Assembly (NCBI GenBank): GCA_021800255.1
Contig: JAJYZC010000019.1
Coordinates: forward strand, 1 to 48,634
DNA: 48,634 nucleotides
Direction of reading: 5' to 3'
DNA from: Acidobacteriota bacterium
GTDB lineage: Bacteria; Acidobacteriota; Terriglobia; Terriglobales; Acidobacteriaceae
The notes below the pieces were generated by a model. That model ran no database searches, was not told the origin of the DNA, and saw only the letters and a list, made by a program, of their open reading frames with translations. The translations under genes were made by a program, and so were the position numbers. The stretch's first letter is position 1, and every line of letters starts with the position of its first letter. Shown here in pieces: positions 25,458-35,400 of the stretch.

Positions 25458-26399
25458 ATGGCAATCACCGTAGTGGGCAGCGTAGCTTACGATTCCATTG
25501 AAACTCCTGCGGGCCGCCGCGAGCGATGCCTGGGCGGCGCGGCCACATACTTTTCGCTGGCCGCCAGCTTTTTTACTGATGTGCGCGTGATCGCCGTGGT
25601 CGGCGAGGACTTCGGTCCCGAGCAGGAGGCCATTTTCGCCGCGCGCAAGATCGATACGCGGGGCATTGAGCGCGCGCCGGGCAAGAGCTTCTTCTGGGCG
25701 GGATCGTATCTCGAAGACCTGAACCAGGCCAAGACGCACACGACCGATCTGAATGTCTTTGCCTCCTTCGAGCCTAAGATTCCCCCGGCCTATAGCGACT
25801 CAGAGTTTCTCTTCCTCGCCAACATCGATCCCGTCCTGCAGCGCCGCGTGCGTGACGCCATGCCGCAGGTAAAGCTGGTCGCCGGCGACACCATGAATTA
25901 CTGGATCAAGGACCATCGCGCGGCGCTTGAACAAGTGCTGAAGGGCCTGGACGTGTTGCTCATCAACGACGGCGAGGCGCGGATGCTGGCCGGAAACAGC
26001 AACCTGGCGCAGGCGGCGCGGAGGGTGATGGCGCTGGGGCCACGGACGCTGGTGGTGAAGCACGGGGAGTATGGGGCGTCATTATTCCACAAATTCGTTC
26101 CAAAAAGTAAAGGGCCGGAGGCCTTCCGGGCGCCGGCGATGCTGCTCGAAGAGGTGGTTGATCCTACCGGGGCTGGCGACAGCTTTGCCGGAGGGTTCTT
26201 CGGCTACCTGGCCTCGTGCACCTCGGCCGGTGCTGCGGACGGGCTGACGGCGGCTGCCTACCGGCGCGCAATGTATTACGGCAGCGCCATGGGATCGTTT
26301 GCGTGCGAGCGGTTCGGAACGGAGCGGCTGCAGCAGCTCACGCGCCGGGAGATCGACGAGCGTTTCGAGCGGCTGCGTGAGTTGACGCGCCTTGACTGA
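25458..26399 (+). CDS. PfkB-family carbohydrate/nucleoside kinase
   Basis: This is a ribokinase-fold kinase of 313 residues. The N-terminus has the PfkB-1-like GGAATYFSLAASFF near residue 31. The C-terminal PfkB-2 signature is DPTGAGDSFAGGFFG, with the catalytic Asp in GAGD. The substrate cannot be read from sequence; the place right after mtnP suggests a ribose, methylthioribose or nucleoside-type sugar. Its last 8 bases may overlap an alternative TTG start of the next gene. Confidence 0.88.
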   Translation: MAITVVGSVAYDSIETPAGRRERCLGGAATYFSLAASFFTDVRVIAVVGEDFGPEQEAIFAARKIDTRGIERAPGKSFFWAGSYLEDLNQAKTHTTDLNVFASFEPKIPPAYSDSEFLFLANIDPVLQRRVRDAMPQVKLVAGDTMNYWIKDHRAALEQVLKGLDVLLINDGEARMLAGNSNLAQAARRVMALGPRTLVVKHGEYGASLFHKFVPKSKGPEAFRAPAMLLEEVVDPTGAGDSFAGGFFGYLASCTSAGAADGLTAAAYRRAMYYGSAMGSFACERFGTERLQQLTRREIDERFERLRELTRLD

Positions 26400-26406
26400 G
26401 GAATCT

Positions 26407-28161
26407 ATGCGCCCGCATCACCCCAACGGCAGTGAGCACTTGCCGGAACCCCCGCAACAACACTCCCGCGGCGAGGACCTGCCGCTGCCGGTCCTGAGAC
26501 CGGCAGAGATTCTAACCGTGCTGGTCTGCTGCGCCGCGGCGTCGCTGGCGGCCCTGGAGTGGAGCTGGCGCCACGGGGCGATGCTGAATTACGGCGACGC
26601 CATCGCGCACCTGCACATTGCGCGGCGCATCTTCGATTCCCGCAACCCAGGGCTTGCGCAACTCGGTTCTGTGTGGCTGCCTCTGCCGCACCTGCTGATG
26701 ATTCCGTTCGTGCAGGTTTATCGCTGGTGGGCGAATGGAATTGCGGGCGCGATTCCCTCGGCGCTGGCTTACGTGGCTGCGTGTGCGGGATTCTACCGGC
26801 TGGCCCGGCGCTGGCTTAGACCGCTCGAAGCGGCGCTGGCGCTTGCGTTTTTCGCGCTCAATCCTAATCTCCTTTACTTGCAGACCACGGCCATGACCGA
26901 GCCGCTGTTTCTGTGCGAGGTGATCTGGATCGTCGCCGGAGCGGTGGAGTGGTATGCGTGCCTCGACGAAGATCCGCGCAAGGCGGGCCGGCTGCAGGCC
27001 TGGGTCGCGGCGCTGCTGGTAGCCGCAGTCTTTACGCGCTACGACGGCTGGGTGATGGCGCTGCTGGTTTGGTGCGGGATGGGCGCAGTGCTGCTTAAGC
27101 GCGGCCGGCTGCGCTCGCCGGGCTTTTGGATAGCGAGCGTAGTGGTGGCGGCTGCGCCGGCCGCCTGGTTCATCTACAACTCGACGGCTTTCGGCGACTG
27201 GCTTTACTTTGCGCGCGGCCCTTACTCGGCCAAGGCCATCGAAATGCGCACCGCCGCGCCGGGCTGGCCGCCGCATCCGGGCTGGCACAATCCCTGGGTG
27301 GGGCTGTTGTTCTTTTTGAAGGTTTCTGAGATGGACGCGGCCGCCACGGCATTGGGCAATGGCTTGCTGGCGCTGGCCGCGCTGGGAACCGCGTGGGCAT
27401 GGCTTCACCCTGGTGATCAACAATCGCTCGCTGGGAACCGCGAGTGGGTAAGGGAGCGGCGGCGGGCCTTCCCATGGGCGCTGCTCCTGTGGCTTCCGGT
27501 TCCGTTCTACGCCTTTGCGGTGGCCTATGCGTCGGTGCCCATTTTCCTGCCGGTGTGGTGGCCGCACTCGTGGTACAACACGCGCTATGGCATGGAGATG
27601 TTGCCGGCGCTGGCGCTGGGGTGGGGTTTTGCCGCGCAGTTGGCTATCTCCACGGTGCGGAAACTCAAGCCGCGCTGGGCAAAGTATGCGGCCGGCGCGT
27701 TGTTTGCGCTGGTTGCAGTGAACGCTTGGGCGATGGTGCGTGAGCGGCCGCTGGTTTATGTGGAAGGGACGAAGAACGCCGCTACACGCAGAGCATTCGA
27801 TAGGGAGATTCCGCCCGAACTCAGGGCGCTTTTGGCGAGCCGGCCCGGGGAGCCGGTTTTAATGGTCACGTCAGTGCATCCGGAGCTGGTGGCGCTAACC
27901 GGGATTCCGCTGCGCCAAACGATCTCTGAGAGCGACCGGGGAATCTATTGCGCGGCGCTGGCCGCGCCCGCGGCTGATGCGGCCGTTGTGGTGGCCTGCG
28001 GCGGCGACGCGGTGGACCACGCGGTTGAGGAGCATCCGCAGGGGCTGACAGCGGTGCGGCGGTTCACGGATAAGGGCCAACCCTCGTGCACAATTTACGT
28101 TTCCGGTACCTATAAGGCGCCGCGCCCGCCGGCCGGCATAACAATCCGGCATGAGCGGTGA
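26407..28161 (+). CDS. multi-spanning GT-C/PMT-like glycosyltransferase
   Basis: This is a 584-residue inner-membrane protein with about 10-12 helices. The ATG at 26407 follows GAGGA; a TTG at 26392 is possible but overlaps pfkB. The segment LNYGDAIAHLHIARRIFDS, with an acidic motif in the first periplasmic loop, and the later QLGSVWLPLPHLLMIPF are like dolichyl-phosphate-mannose or GT39/ArnT-type enzymes. It probably moves a lipid-linked sugar to a target outside the cytoplasm. Neighbours give no clear acceptor. The C-terminal about 150 residues form a soluble domain. Confidence 0.7.
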   Translation: MRPHHPNGSEHLPEPPQQHSRGEDLPLPVLRPAEILTVLVCCAAASLAALEWSWRHGAMLNYGDAIAHLHIARRIFDSRNPGLAQLGSVWLPLPHLLMIPFVQVYRWWANGIAGAIPSALAYVAACAGFYRLARRWLRPLEAALALAFFALNPNLLYLQTTAMTEPLFLCEVIWIVAGAVEWYACLDEDPRKAGRLQAWVAALLVAAVFTRYDGWVMALLVWCGMGAVLLKRGRLRSPGFWIASVVVAAAPAAWFIYNSTAFGDWLYFARGPYSAKAIEMRTAAPGWPPHPGWHNPWVGLLFFLKVSEMDAAATALGNGLLALAALGTAWAWLHPGDQQSLAGNREWVRERRRAFPWALLLWLPVPFYAFAVAYASVPIFLPVWWPHSWYNTRYGMEMLPALALGWGFAAQLAISTVRKLKPRWAKYAAGALFALVAVNAWAMVRERPLVYVEGTKNAATRRAFDREIPPELRALLASRPGEPVLMVTSVHPELVALTGIPLRQTISESDRGIYCAALAAPAADAAVVVACGGDAVDHAVEEHPQGLTAVRRFTDKGQPSCTIYVSGTYKAPRPPAGITIRHER

Positions 28162-28300
28162 TAGCATCGGGCAAGGTAGCGGGGCCGGCGCCCGCATCGG
28201 GTGCGGTTGACGCAATCGTTGCGGTGCGGACGAAGGCGTAAACCGCCGCACACCGGCCTGAGATGAACGCAAACCAGAAAACCTGAAATGCGGAGGAAGA

Positions 28301-29149
28301 TTGATTCCATTTACCAAAGCGCACGCCTGCGGCAATGATTTTCTGATTGTGCCGGAAGAGGCGGTGCGGCTTGCAGTGAGTTCTGGCAGGACCGTTGCGG
28401 ATGAGGATTGGGCGGCGTTGACGCGGCGGCTGTGCGCGCGCACGACCGGCGTCGGCGCCGATGGCATCGAGTTCTTTGCGTGGACGGGGCCGAAGGCCAG
28501 CCGTGTGCGGCTGCACAACGCCGACGGCTCCGTCGCTGAGATCAGCGGCAACGGCACCCGCTGCGTAGCCGCGTGGATGGCCGAGGCGCTGGCCTCGAAG
28601 CCAGGCGATGAGCTAACGATCACTACTGACGCCGGACCTCGCGTTTGCCGCGTAGATGCGGTAAGCAGAGAGGGCGGATTTGCGGTGCAAGCGACAGCCG
28701 GGATGGGCATTCCCAGCTTTGCCCGGCGGACGGTGACGCTGGCCGGCGGGGTAAGCATTGCGGGGGCGGAGGTTTCCACCGGGAATCCTCATTTCGTGAT
28801 CGTTGCCGGCGACGCGAACTTCACAGTGGGCGGAAAAAGCTGGCAGGAAGTAGGAGCGGAGATCTGCGTCCAAGCCGATTTCCCTCATCAGACCAACGTA
28901 GAGTTTGTGCGCATAGCCGGCGAGCACGCCATTGAGATTCGCATCTTCGAGCGCGGGGTGGGACCGACCGCGTCGTCAGGCACAGGCAGCTCAGCCGCAG
29001 CCACAGCTGCGCTGGCGCTTCACGGATGTGTTTCGCCGCTGACGGTCACGGCGCCCGGCGGTGAGCAAACCGTGGCGTGGAGCGGACCGGGAAGCGAGCT
29101 TTATTTGACCGGACCGGCGGCGCTAGTGGCGCGCGGAGAAGCATGGTGA
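28301..29149 (+). CDS. diaminopimelate epimerase homologue with Ser/Ser active site
   Basis: This is a DapF fold of 282 residues starting at TTG, four bases after GGAGG. The frame matches DapF throughout: HACGNDFL at residue 8, NADGS, TGNPHFVI and ERGVGPT. The two catalytic cysteines of DapF (Cys73 and Cys217 in E. coli, in QCGNGARC and ACGSGAC) are serine here: Ser82 in ISGNGTRC and Ser226 in SSGTGSS. With no cysteine pair the usual two-base epimerisation should fail, so the activity may differ. The gene opens the ldcA-mpl-plsC run, which is a murein-recycling set. The ldcA start overlaps its stop. Confidence 0.85.
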   Translation: MIPFTKAHACGNDFLIVPEEAVRLAVSSGRTVADEDWAALTRRLCARTTGVGADGIEFFAWTGPKASRVRLHNADGSVAEISGNGTRCVAAWMAEALASKPGDELTITTDAGPRVCRVDAVSREGGFAVQATAGMGIPSFARRTVTLAGGVSIAGAEVSTGNPHFVIVAGDANFTVGGKSWQEVGAEICVQADFPHQTNVEFVRIAGEHAIEIRIFERGVGPTASSGTGSSAAATAALALHGCVSPLTVTAPGGEQTVAWSGPGSELYLTGPAALVARGEAW

Positions 29150-30105
29150 GAAAGATGCGTTTGCTCAGGCCGCCGCCGGTTTGCGAGGGCGCAGGAATCA
29201 GCGTAATTGCGCCCGCATCCTTTGCGCTGCCGGAACGTGTGGAGCGCGGGTTGAAAGCCCTGCGCGAGCTGGGTTACCGGCCGAAGCTGGATGAACATGC
29301 GCTGGAACGCGGACCGCTCTATTTTGCCGGAACGGCGCAGCAACGGCTGGCCAGTCTGCACGCGGCCTTCGCGGACGAGAGTACGAGCGCGGTGATGTGC
29401 CTGCGCGGCGGCTACGGATCGAATTACCTGATCGAGGGATTGGACCTCAAGCTGATCGCCAAGCGCCCGAAGCCGTTGTTCGCCTATAGCGACCTGACGG
29501 GCGTGCAACTGCGGCTGCTGGACCGGCTGGGATTGCCGGCGTTTCATGGGCCGATGGCGGCGGCGGATTTTTATCTTCCAGACGGGGTGCATTTAGAGAG
29601 TTTTCGCGCCGCATTGGCGGGCGAGCACTACAGCGTGGGTGCTGCCCAGGGGATGCGGACATTGAAGCCGGGTAAGGCGCGCGGAAGACTCTACGGCGGC
29701 TGCTTGAGCATTTTGGGTTCGCTGCTGGGAACGGCTTGGGAGCCGCGCACGGAAGATACGCTCTTGTTTCTTGATGACACCGGCGTCAAACCCTACCAGA
29801 TCGACCGCATGTTGTGGCAACTGCGGCGCGCGGATAAGCTGAAGGGCGTGCGCGGAATCGTGTTTGGCGAGATGCTGGATTGCATCTCTCCCGGTGCGGC
29901 GCCGGATCTGGTGGAAGACGTGATTCTGAGCGCTCTGGAGGGATTTGAGGGGCCTATTGCCATCGGGCTGCGCAGCGGCCATGTGTCGCGGCAAAATGTG
30001 ACGTTGACCTTCGGCGTGGAGGCCGAACTGGAAGCAGGCAGCGAGACGCGGCTGGAAATGCTAGAAACGGCGGTGAGAACGCCTGGACTAGGGGCTAGGC
30101 ACTAG
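29143..30105 (+). CDS. ldcA: LD-carboxypeptidase (S66 family, LdcA/MccF-like)
   Basis: LdcA removes the terminal D-Ala from murein tetrapeptides in the cytoplasm so that the tripeptide can be reused. The ATG at 29143 has GGAG upstream and overlaps the dapF-like stop. The 320-residue protein has the S66 nucleophile Ser116 in FAYSDLTG, preceded by CLRGGYGSNYLIE, and later LFLDDTGVKPYQIDRML and GHVSRQNVTLTFG carrying the Glu/His region. MccF-type immunity peptidases share the fold, but the neighbouring mpl argues for recycling. Confidence 0.9.
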   Translation: MVRKMRLLRPPPVCEGAGISVIAPASFALPERVERGLKALRELGYRPKLDEHALERGPLYFAGTAQQRLASLHAAFADESTSAVMCLRGGYGSNYLIEGLDLKLIAKRPKPLFAYSDLTGVQLRLLDRLGLPAFHGPMAAADFYLPDGVHLESFRAALAGEHYSVGAAQGMRTLKPGKARGRLYGGCLSILGSLLGTAWEPRTEDTLLFLDDTGVKPYQIDRMLWQLRRADKLKGVRGIVFGEMLDCISPGAAPDLVEDVILSALEGFEGPIAIGLRSGHVSRQNVTLTFGVEAELEAGSETRLEMLETAVRTPGLGARH

Positions 30106-30153
30106 GGACGAAAGACGAAAGATCATGCAGACTCGTGAGTTGGTGGTACACAA

Positions 30154-31629
30154 TTGATCCCGGTGGCGCGGCATATTCATTTGAGCGGCATCTGCGGCAC
30201 GGCCATGGCGTCGCTGGCCGGGCTGTTGCGGCTGGAAGGACACCGGATTACAGGCTCGGATAAGGCAGCTTATCCGCCCATGAGCGATCTGCTGCGCAGA
30301 CTGGGAATTCCGGTGGCGGAGCCATACGCAGAGGCGAACCTCGAGCCACGGCCTGACCTGGTGGTGATCGGCAACGCGCTTTCACGCGGAAATCCAGAAG
30401 TGGAGCGCGTGCTGGACGAACGGATTCCGTTCACTTCCGTGGCGGCGCTGCTGCGCGAGGAGTTTCTGAAGGGGCGTGAATCGCTGGTGGTGGCGGGAAC
30501 GCACGGCAAGACCACGACGACCGCCATGCTGGCATGGATCTACCAGGTGGCAGCGCGGGAGAAGCCGGAGTTGGAGCCGTCGTTTTTGATCGGCGGCGTG
30601 GCGGAGAACTTCGGATCGAGCTTTCAGTTGCGGCCCACGCCCGCCTTTATCGTGGAGGGCGACGAATACGACACGGCGTTTTTCGACAAAGGGCCGAAGT
30701 TTCTGCACTATTTCCCAGGCGGGTTGATTTTGACGCACGTGGAGTTCGACCACGCCGATATTTATGCCGATCTGGAAGCGGTGAAGACTGCTTTCAAGCG
30801 GCTGGTGAATCTCGTTCCCCGGCGAGGGCTGATTGTGGCCTACGACGGCAATGCGAATGTGACGGAGTGTGTGGAGCGGGCGCTCAGCCGCGTGGAGCGG
30901 TACGGGTTGAGCGAGGGCGCGGACTGGCGAATCCGCAATTTGCGCTACGAAACGGATTCAGCGGGGCCTTGGATGCGCTGGGAGATTTGGCGCCAAGGCG
31001 CGGTTTGGGGGGAGCCGGAAATGCGGCTTGCAGGCGAGCACAATGCGCTGAACGCCACCGCTGCGGCCGCGCTGGCTGCGGGGCAGGGAATTGGGAAAGA
31101 GGCGATTTGCGCGGCGCTCGCCAGCTTCAAGAGCGTCAAGCGGCGGCTGGAGGTGCGGGCCAGGATCGGCGGCGTTACCGTGATCGAGGACTTCGCGCAC
31201 CATCCCACGGCCATCCGTGAAACACTGCGGACGCTGCGCGCGCTCTATCCGCGCGCGCGGCTGTGGGTGATTTTAGAGCCGCGCTCCAACACTCTGCGGC
31301 GCAAGGTGCTGGCGGGCGAGCTGGTGGAGAGCCTGCTCTTGGCTGACTGCGTGGCGCTGGCCGGCGTTTACCAGCAGGAGCGCATTCCTGAGGCCGAACG
31401 GTTGCAACCCGAAGAGGTGGTGAGTGCATTGAACGCCGCAGGCGCCGAGTCCGAATTGCACGCGGACGCGGACGCGATTGTGGACGCCGTGGCGCCGCGT
31501 CTTGCGTCCGGCGACGTGGTGGCGATCCTGTCCAATGGCGGGTTCGGCGGTATCTACGAGAAGCTGCCCGCGCGGCTGAGAGAGCGGTTCGGCGAGTCTG
31601 CCGGACGCGGCGGCGAAAGGGGCGCATGA
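30154..31629 (+). CDS. mpl: UDP-MurNAc:L-alanyl-gamma-D-glutamyl-meso-DAP ligase
   Basis: Mpl joins recycled tripeptide to UDP-N-acetylmuramate, bypassing MurC-E. The TTG start at 30154 sits after a GGTGG ribosome site. The 491-residue length is typical. The Mur-ligase N-terminal motif is HLSGICGTAMASLAGLL, the P-loop VVAGTHGKTTTTAMLAW near residue 116, the GDEYDTAFFDKGPKFLHY segment marks Mpl rather than MurC, and the C-terminal domain has VIEDFAHHPTAIRETL and EPRSNTLRRKV. Stop and plsC start overlap (ATGA). Confidence 0.95.
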   Translation: MIPVARHIHLSGICGTAMASLAGLLRLEGHRITGSDKAAYPPMSDLLRRLGIPVAEPYAEANLEPRPDLVVIGNALSRGNPEVERVLDERIPFTSVAALLREEFLKGRESLVVAGTHGKTTTTAMLAWIYQVAAREKPELEPSFLIGGVAENFGSSFQLRPTPAFIVEGDEYDTAFFDKGPKFLHYFPGGLILTHVEFDHADIYADLEAVKTAFKRLVNLVPRRGLIVAYDGNANVTECVERALSRVERYGLSEGADWRIRNLRYETDSAGPWMRWEIWRQGAVWGEPEMRLAGEHNALNATAAAALAAGQGIGKEAICAALASFKSVKRRLEVRARIGGVTVIEDFAHHPTAIRETLRTLRALYPRARLWVILEPRSNTLRRKVLAGELVESLLLADCVALAGVYQQERIPEAERLQPEEVVSALNAAGAESELHADADAIVDAVAPRLASGDVVAILSNGGFGGIYEKLPARLRERFGESAGRGGERGA

Positions 31630-32336
31630 TCCGGTCGCTCATCCTGGTGGGCACGATTGTGGCGCTGGGAGCGGCGTCGGCGGTGGTGCTAATTCCCTTG
31701 GCTGCGATCACCGGTGACGCGACTAGCCTCTATAACGCGGCGGTAACGATCCTGCGCCTCAGCTTTCGCTGGGCTCGCATTCCCGTGGAGACGGAGGGCT
31801 TGGAGCGGGTGCCGGCACGGCGAGCATGCCTCTTCATGGCCAACCACGTCTCGAATCTTGATCCGCCGGCGCTGATTCCGCGCATCCCCGGGCGCACTTC
31901 AGCGTTCCTTAAGCGATCGCTGATGAGGATTCCGGTGCTGGGTTATGGGTTCAAGCTCGGCGATTTCGTGCCCGTAAACCGGGACGGGCGCGTGGAGAGC
32001 GCGCAGCAGAGCGTAGCCGCTGCGCGGAGAGTGCTCGAAAAAGGGCTGCACCTCCTCATCTTTGTAGAGGGCACGCGCTCCCGTGATGGCAGCCTGCTGC
32101 CCTTCAAGAAAGGCCCGTTTTATCTGGCCATGGAAACGGACGCGCCGTGCGTTCCGGTCTCCATCCACGGGACTGAGACAATGATGGCCAAAGGCAGCCT
32201 CCGCATCCAGCCGGGGACAGCGCATATTGTTTTCCACGACCCGCTTGAGCCGGGTGACTATCTCACGCGCGAAGATCTCATGGAGGCGGTGCGGGCGGCC
32301 ATTGCCTCGGGACTGCCGGAACGGATGCGCGGGTAA
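31626..32336 (+). CDS. plsC: 1-acyl-sn-glycerol-3-phosphate acyltransferase PlsC
   Basis: This membrane enzyme adds the second acyl chain to make phosphatidic acid. The 236-residue protein has one N-terminal membrane helix (LILVGTIVALGAASAVVLIPL) and the acyltransferase motifs in order: NHVSNLDPPA (HX4D), GFKLGDFVPVNRDGR, FVEGTRSRDGSLLPFKKGPF and VPVSIHGTE. It starts inside the mpl stop and closes the plus-strand run. Confidence 0.93.
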   Translation: MIRSLILVGTIVALGAASAVVLIPLAAITGDATSLYNAAVTILRLSFRWARIPVETEGLERVPARRACLFMANHVSNLDPPALIPRIPGRTSAFLKRSLMRIPVLGYGFKLGDFVPVNRDGRVESAQQSVAAARRVLEKGLHLLIFVEGTRSRDGSLLPFKKGPFYLAMETDAPCVPVSIHGTETMMAKGSLRIQPGTAHIVFHDPLEPGDYLTREDLMEAVRAAIASGLPERMRG

Positions 32337-32365
32337 AGCGCGCTTGCCGACGTCAAGGACGAACA

Positions 32366-32395
32366 AGGGCGGTCAGCATCGCTGCTGGCCGCCCT
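32366..32395. terminator. strong hairpin between convergent plsC and lipoprotein gene
   Basis: AGGGCGGTCAGCA (32366-32378) pairs with TGCTGGCCGCCCT (32383-32395), 12 of 13 pairs canonical and one G-U, around a TCGC loop. It lies between two convergent genes. There is no T-run, so termination is inferred from position and stem strength. Confidence 0.65.
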
Positions 32396-32416
32396 CAAGA
32401 TGCAGCCGGTTTGGCT

Positions 32417-35400
32417 TTACGGTGTGTAGCTTGTCGAGGCCTGCGCCTGATTCCCGTTACTATCCTGAACGTATATGCTCCAACTGTACTGATTTGACGG
32501 GCTCAGGCTGCCGGTCGGCGTGCTGCCTCCGCCCGTCGGATCCGTACCCCACGTAAGCGACGTAATCGAGCTGGAGAAGCCGCTGGAGTTGGAGTTTTGC
32601 CCCGGAATCTGCCAGATGGTGCAGTTGCCGTTGCAGTTGGTGGATTGCGAGAGGTAGAACGAGTAGAGGTCAGTGCTCAACGTCGAGCTCGTCGCGTCGG
32701 TCCAACTGAAATTGGGCTGATCTGGATTCGAGCCGCTGGTTTGCAGGTTGCTGGGTGCGTCGCTCGCGCCGGTCACCGTACTGCCTCCGTTCCACCCGAC
32801 CACCTTGCCGTTGACCGTGCTGCCCGTATCCTGGGAGCCGTCGCTGTAGGTGACGGTGAAGTTGTACTGGTCGCCGACGTTCGGTGTGCCGCCGGGTATA
32901 TTGCTTTCGTACTCGAACTGCCCACCGGAGTTCCCGCTGACCACGCTGCTGCTCAGGTCTACGGGGTTGAGCAGGTTCGGCCCCGAAGTGAGCTGGACAC
33001 TCACCGGCAGCTTGTTGCTTTCTGTCACGGTCAAGTCGATCGCATAGGAACTGCAATTGGAGCCGCACGAAGAGTAAAGCGTCTGCACTTCAGCGTTGCT
33101 ATTGGCCGAAGGCAGCGTCAGGTTTTGACCCGTCATGGAGCCGCCCGAGAACGTGACGCCGCTCTTGTTGTTGTGCCTGACGTCGGTCACGTCGTACGCG
33201 TCGATCATGCCGTCGTTGTTCTGGTCGAGAATTCCGAACAGAACGTAGCCGGAACCGTTAGGAATGGTCAACTGATAGCTGTTGCCTGAGCCGCCGCTCA
33301 CCGGGCTGGTAATCTCGGTGGCGTAGATCGCTGACGGTCCCTTGCCGCTGCTGTTCTGCTGGAAGTAGCCGACGTAGAGCGGCGCGCCCGAAGCGATGTT
33401 CACCCCTGAGGGGATGGTCACTGCGCCTGAAACCGTCGTGCAGTTCGTGGTGCAGAACGAAGTCGAGCTGTTGGCGGCAACCGCCTCTGCGTTCCCGTCG
33501 CTATCCGTATACGTTGCCCATCCCGAGGGATGCGTGGTGCTGGCCAACGTGTTGAAGGCCCGGGCCTGGAAGCAGTAGGACTGGCCCGCGGTGAAGGTCC
33601 CCGCGCCCATCGAGGTGTTATTCACGATCCATACGTCTTGACTGGTTCCGGTCGCGTAGAACGTATGACTGCCGGCTACGGTTGAGAATTGTCCGCCACT
33701 GCCTAATGAGCAGGTGGCGCCGTCACTATCCGTGCCGTTGGAAACAGCCCACTGCAAAGCGTACTCGTTGGCCGCTTCCACCTGGTTGCCGTTCGTCAGG
33801 TTCACCGTCGGCGGCGTGTAGGACAACAGCCAGCCGCCGTTGACCGGGATCACATGGAACGACGGATTGCTGGGCGGCGTGGCATAGGTCGCGTTCGAGA
33901 GGCTGACATTCGCGCCGGTTACGTCCCCGCTGGTCACCTGCACGCTGGAGTTGCTGCCGGTTGGATCATTCGTGTTCAGTTCGCCCTGCCCGCCCGGATA
34001 GTCTGTGCCCGAGCTGATGCCGGTCGAATCCATCCAGGCGTATAGCGTGTAGCTGCCGGGGCTGATGTTATGAATCGTGTAAGCGCCGCCCGAGGTCAGT
34101 GCGGCCGCTGAAATGCTGGTTCCAGGATTACCCTGATTTCCGCCGCAGTTGTTGTTCTGCAGGTAGAGGTAGGTCTGCCCGGTCTGCGATCCGGGGTAGC
34201 TTACCGTCCCCGACACGGTGAAGCCGACGCTGGCGTTGAAGTTTTCGCCCGTGATGGTGCTGTTAGTGCTGCTCAGTGTCACGTTGTAGCTGGCCGGTAA
34301 AGCTATCGTGCTTTCCGCGCCGGACACCGGAGCAACACTGACCGTGTAGGTGCCGAAGGGAAGATTCTGGAACGAGTAGCTGCCGAAGTCATCGGTCGAT
34401 ATCTGCGTGGGTGAGCCGGACGACGGCGTGGCCGTGACCGTAAAGGTGAACGGCAAGCTGCCGCTAACACACAGGTTGTTTAGGTAGACCACGCCGCTGA
34501 TCGACCCGCCGCTGGGATTTACGGTAATGGTGTATGACTGCGTGTTGCTGTTCTGGTTCGTTGTGTTGTCATAGATTTCGGCGTTGAACGGCACGCTGCC
34601 CGTGGTGCTGGGCGGCGTACCGGAGGCTGTGGCTAGGGTTAACGTTGTGCCGCCGGTGTCGCTGGCATAGAATTCCGCGGCCAAACCGCTCGCGCCCAGC
34701 GCCGTGGGAGTTCCATTGGAAGGAATCTCCGTGCCGTTGATCAACCAGGCATAGTTGCCGCTGCCGCCGGTCACGTTGGCGGTGATTGTCTGACTGTAGG
34801 CTTGGCCAACCGTGGCTGCCGGCGGATTGGTGGTGGGCAAGCTGTAGGTCGGTGTGGAGATCGTGAAGCTGTAAGTCTGGCTGATCGAGTTGCCCGTGGT
34901 GTTGTCGGTCAGCTTCACCGAGATGGATTCCGTGGTGGCGGTGGTGGGCGTTCCGATAAAGCTCACTGTCGCCCCGCTGAGATTGGCCGCCAGCGTGCCG
35001 TTGACGGGCGAAAGCGCCGAGGTGATGGCGATGGAGAGGTTGTTGCTGCCGCCCGTGCCGACGATGGTTCCCGGATAGGTTTCGCCGATGTAGCCGGTGG
35101 GCAGCGAATTGGAAGCAGGCAGCGTCAGGCCGGCGTAGACCTGGATCGTCAGCGCCTGCGTGGCGGTGTTGCCGGCCGAATCCTTGACGTTGGCGGTAAA
35201 GCTGGCCGTCCCGCTCTGCGACGGCGTGCCGGAGACCAGCCCGTTGGAGCCGGAGGTGGTGAGGGCCAGGCTATAGCTGGAGAGATTGCTGCTGGTGGCC
35301 GACCAGGTGTAGCCCGTGCCGGTGCCGCCGGAGGCGGTCAGCGTCTGCGAGTAGCTGATGCCCACGTTGCCCGGCGGCAGCGTGGTGGTGTTGATAATCA

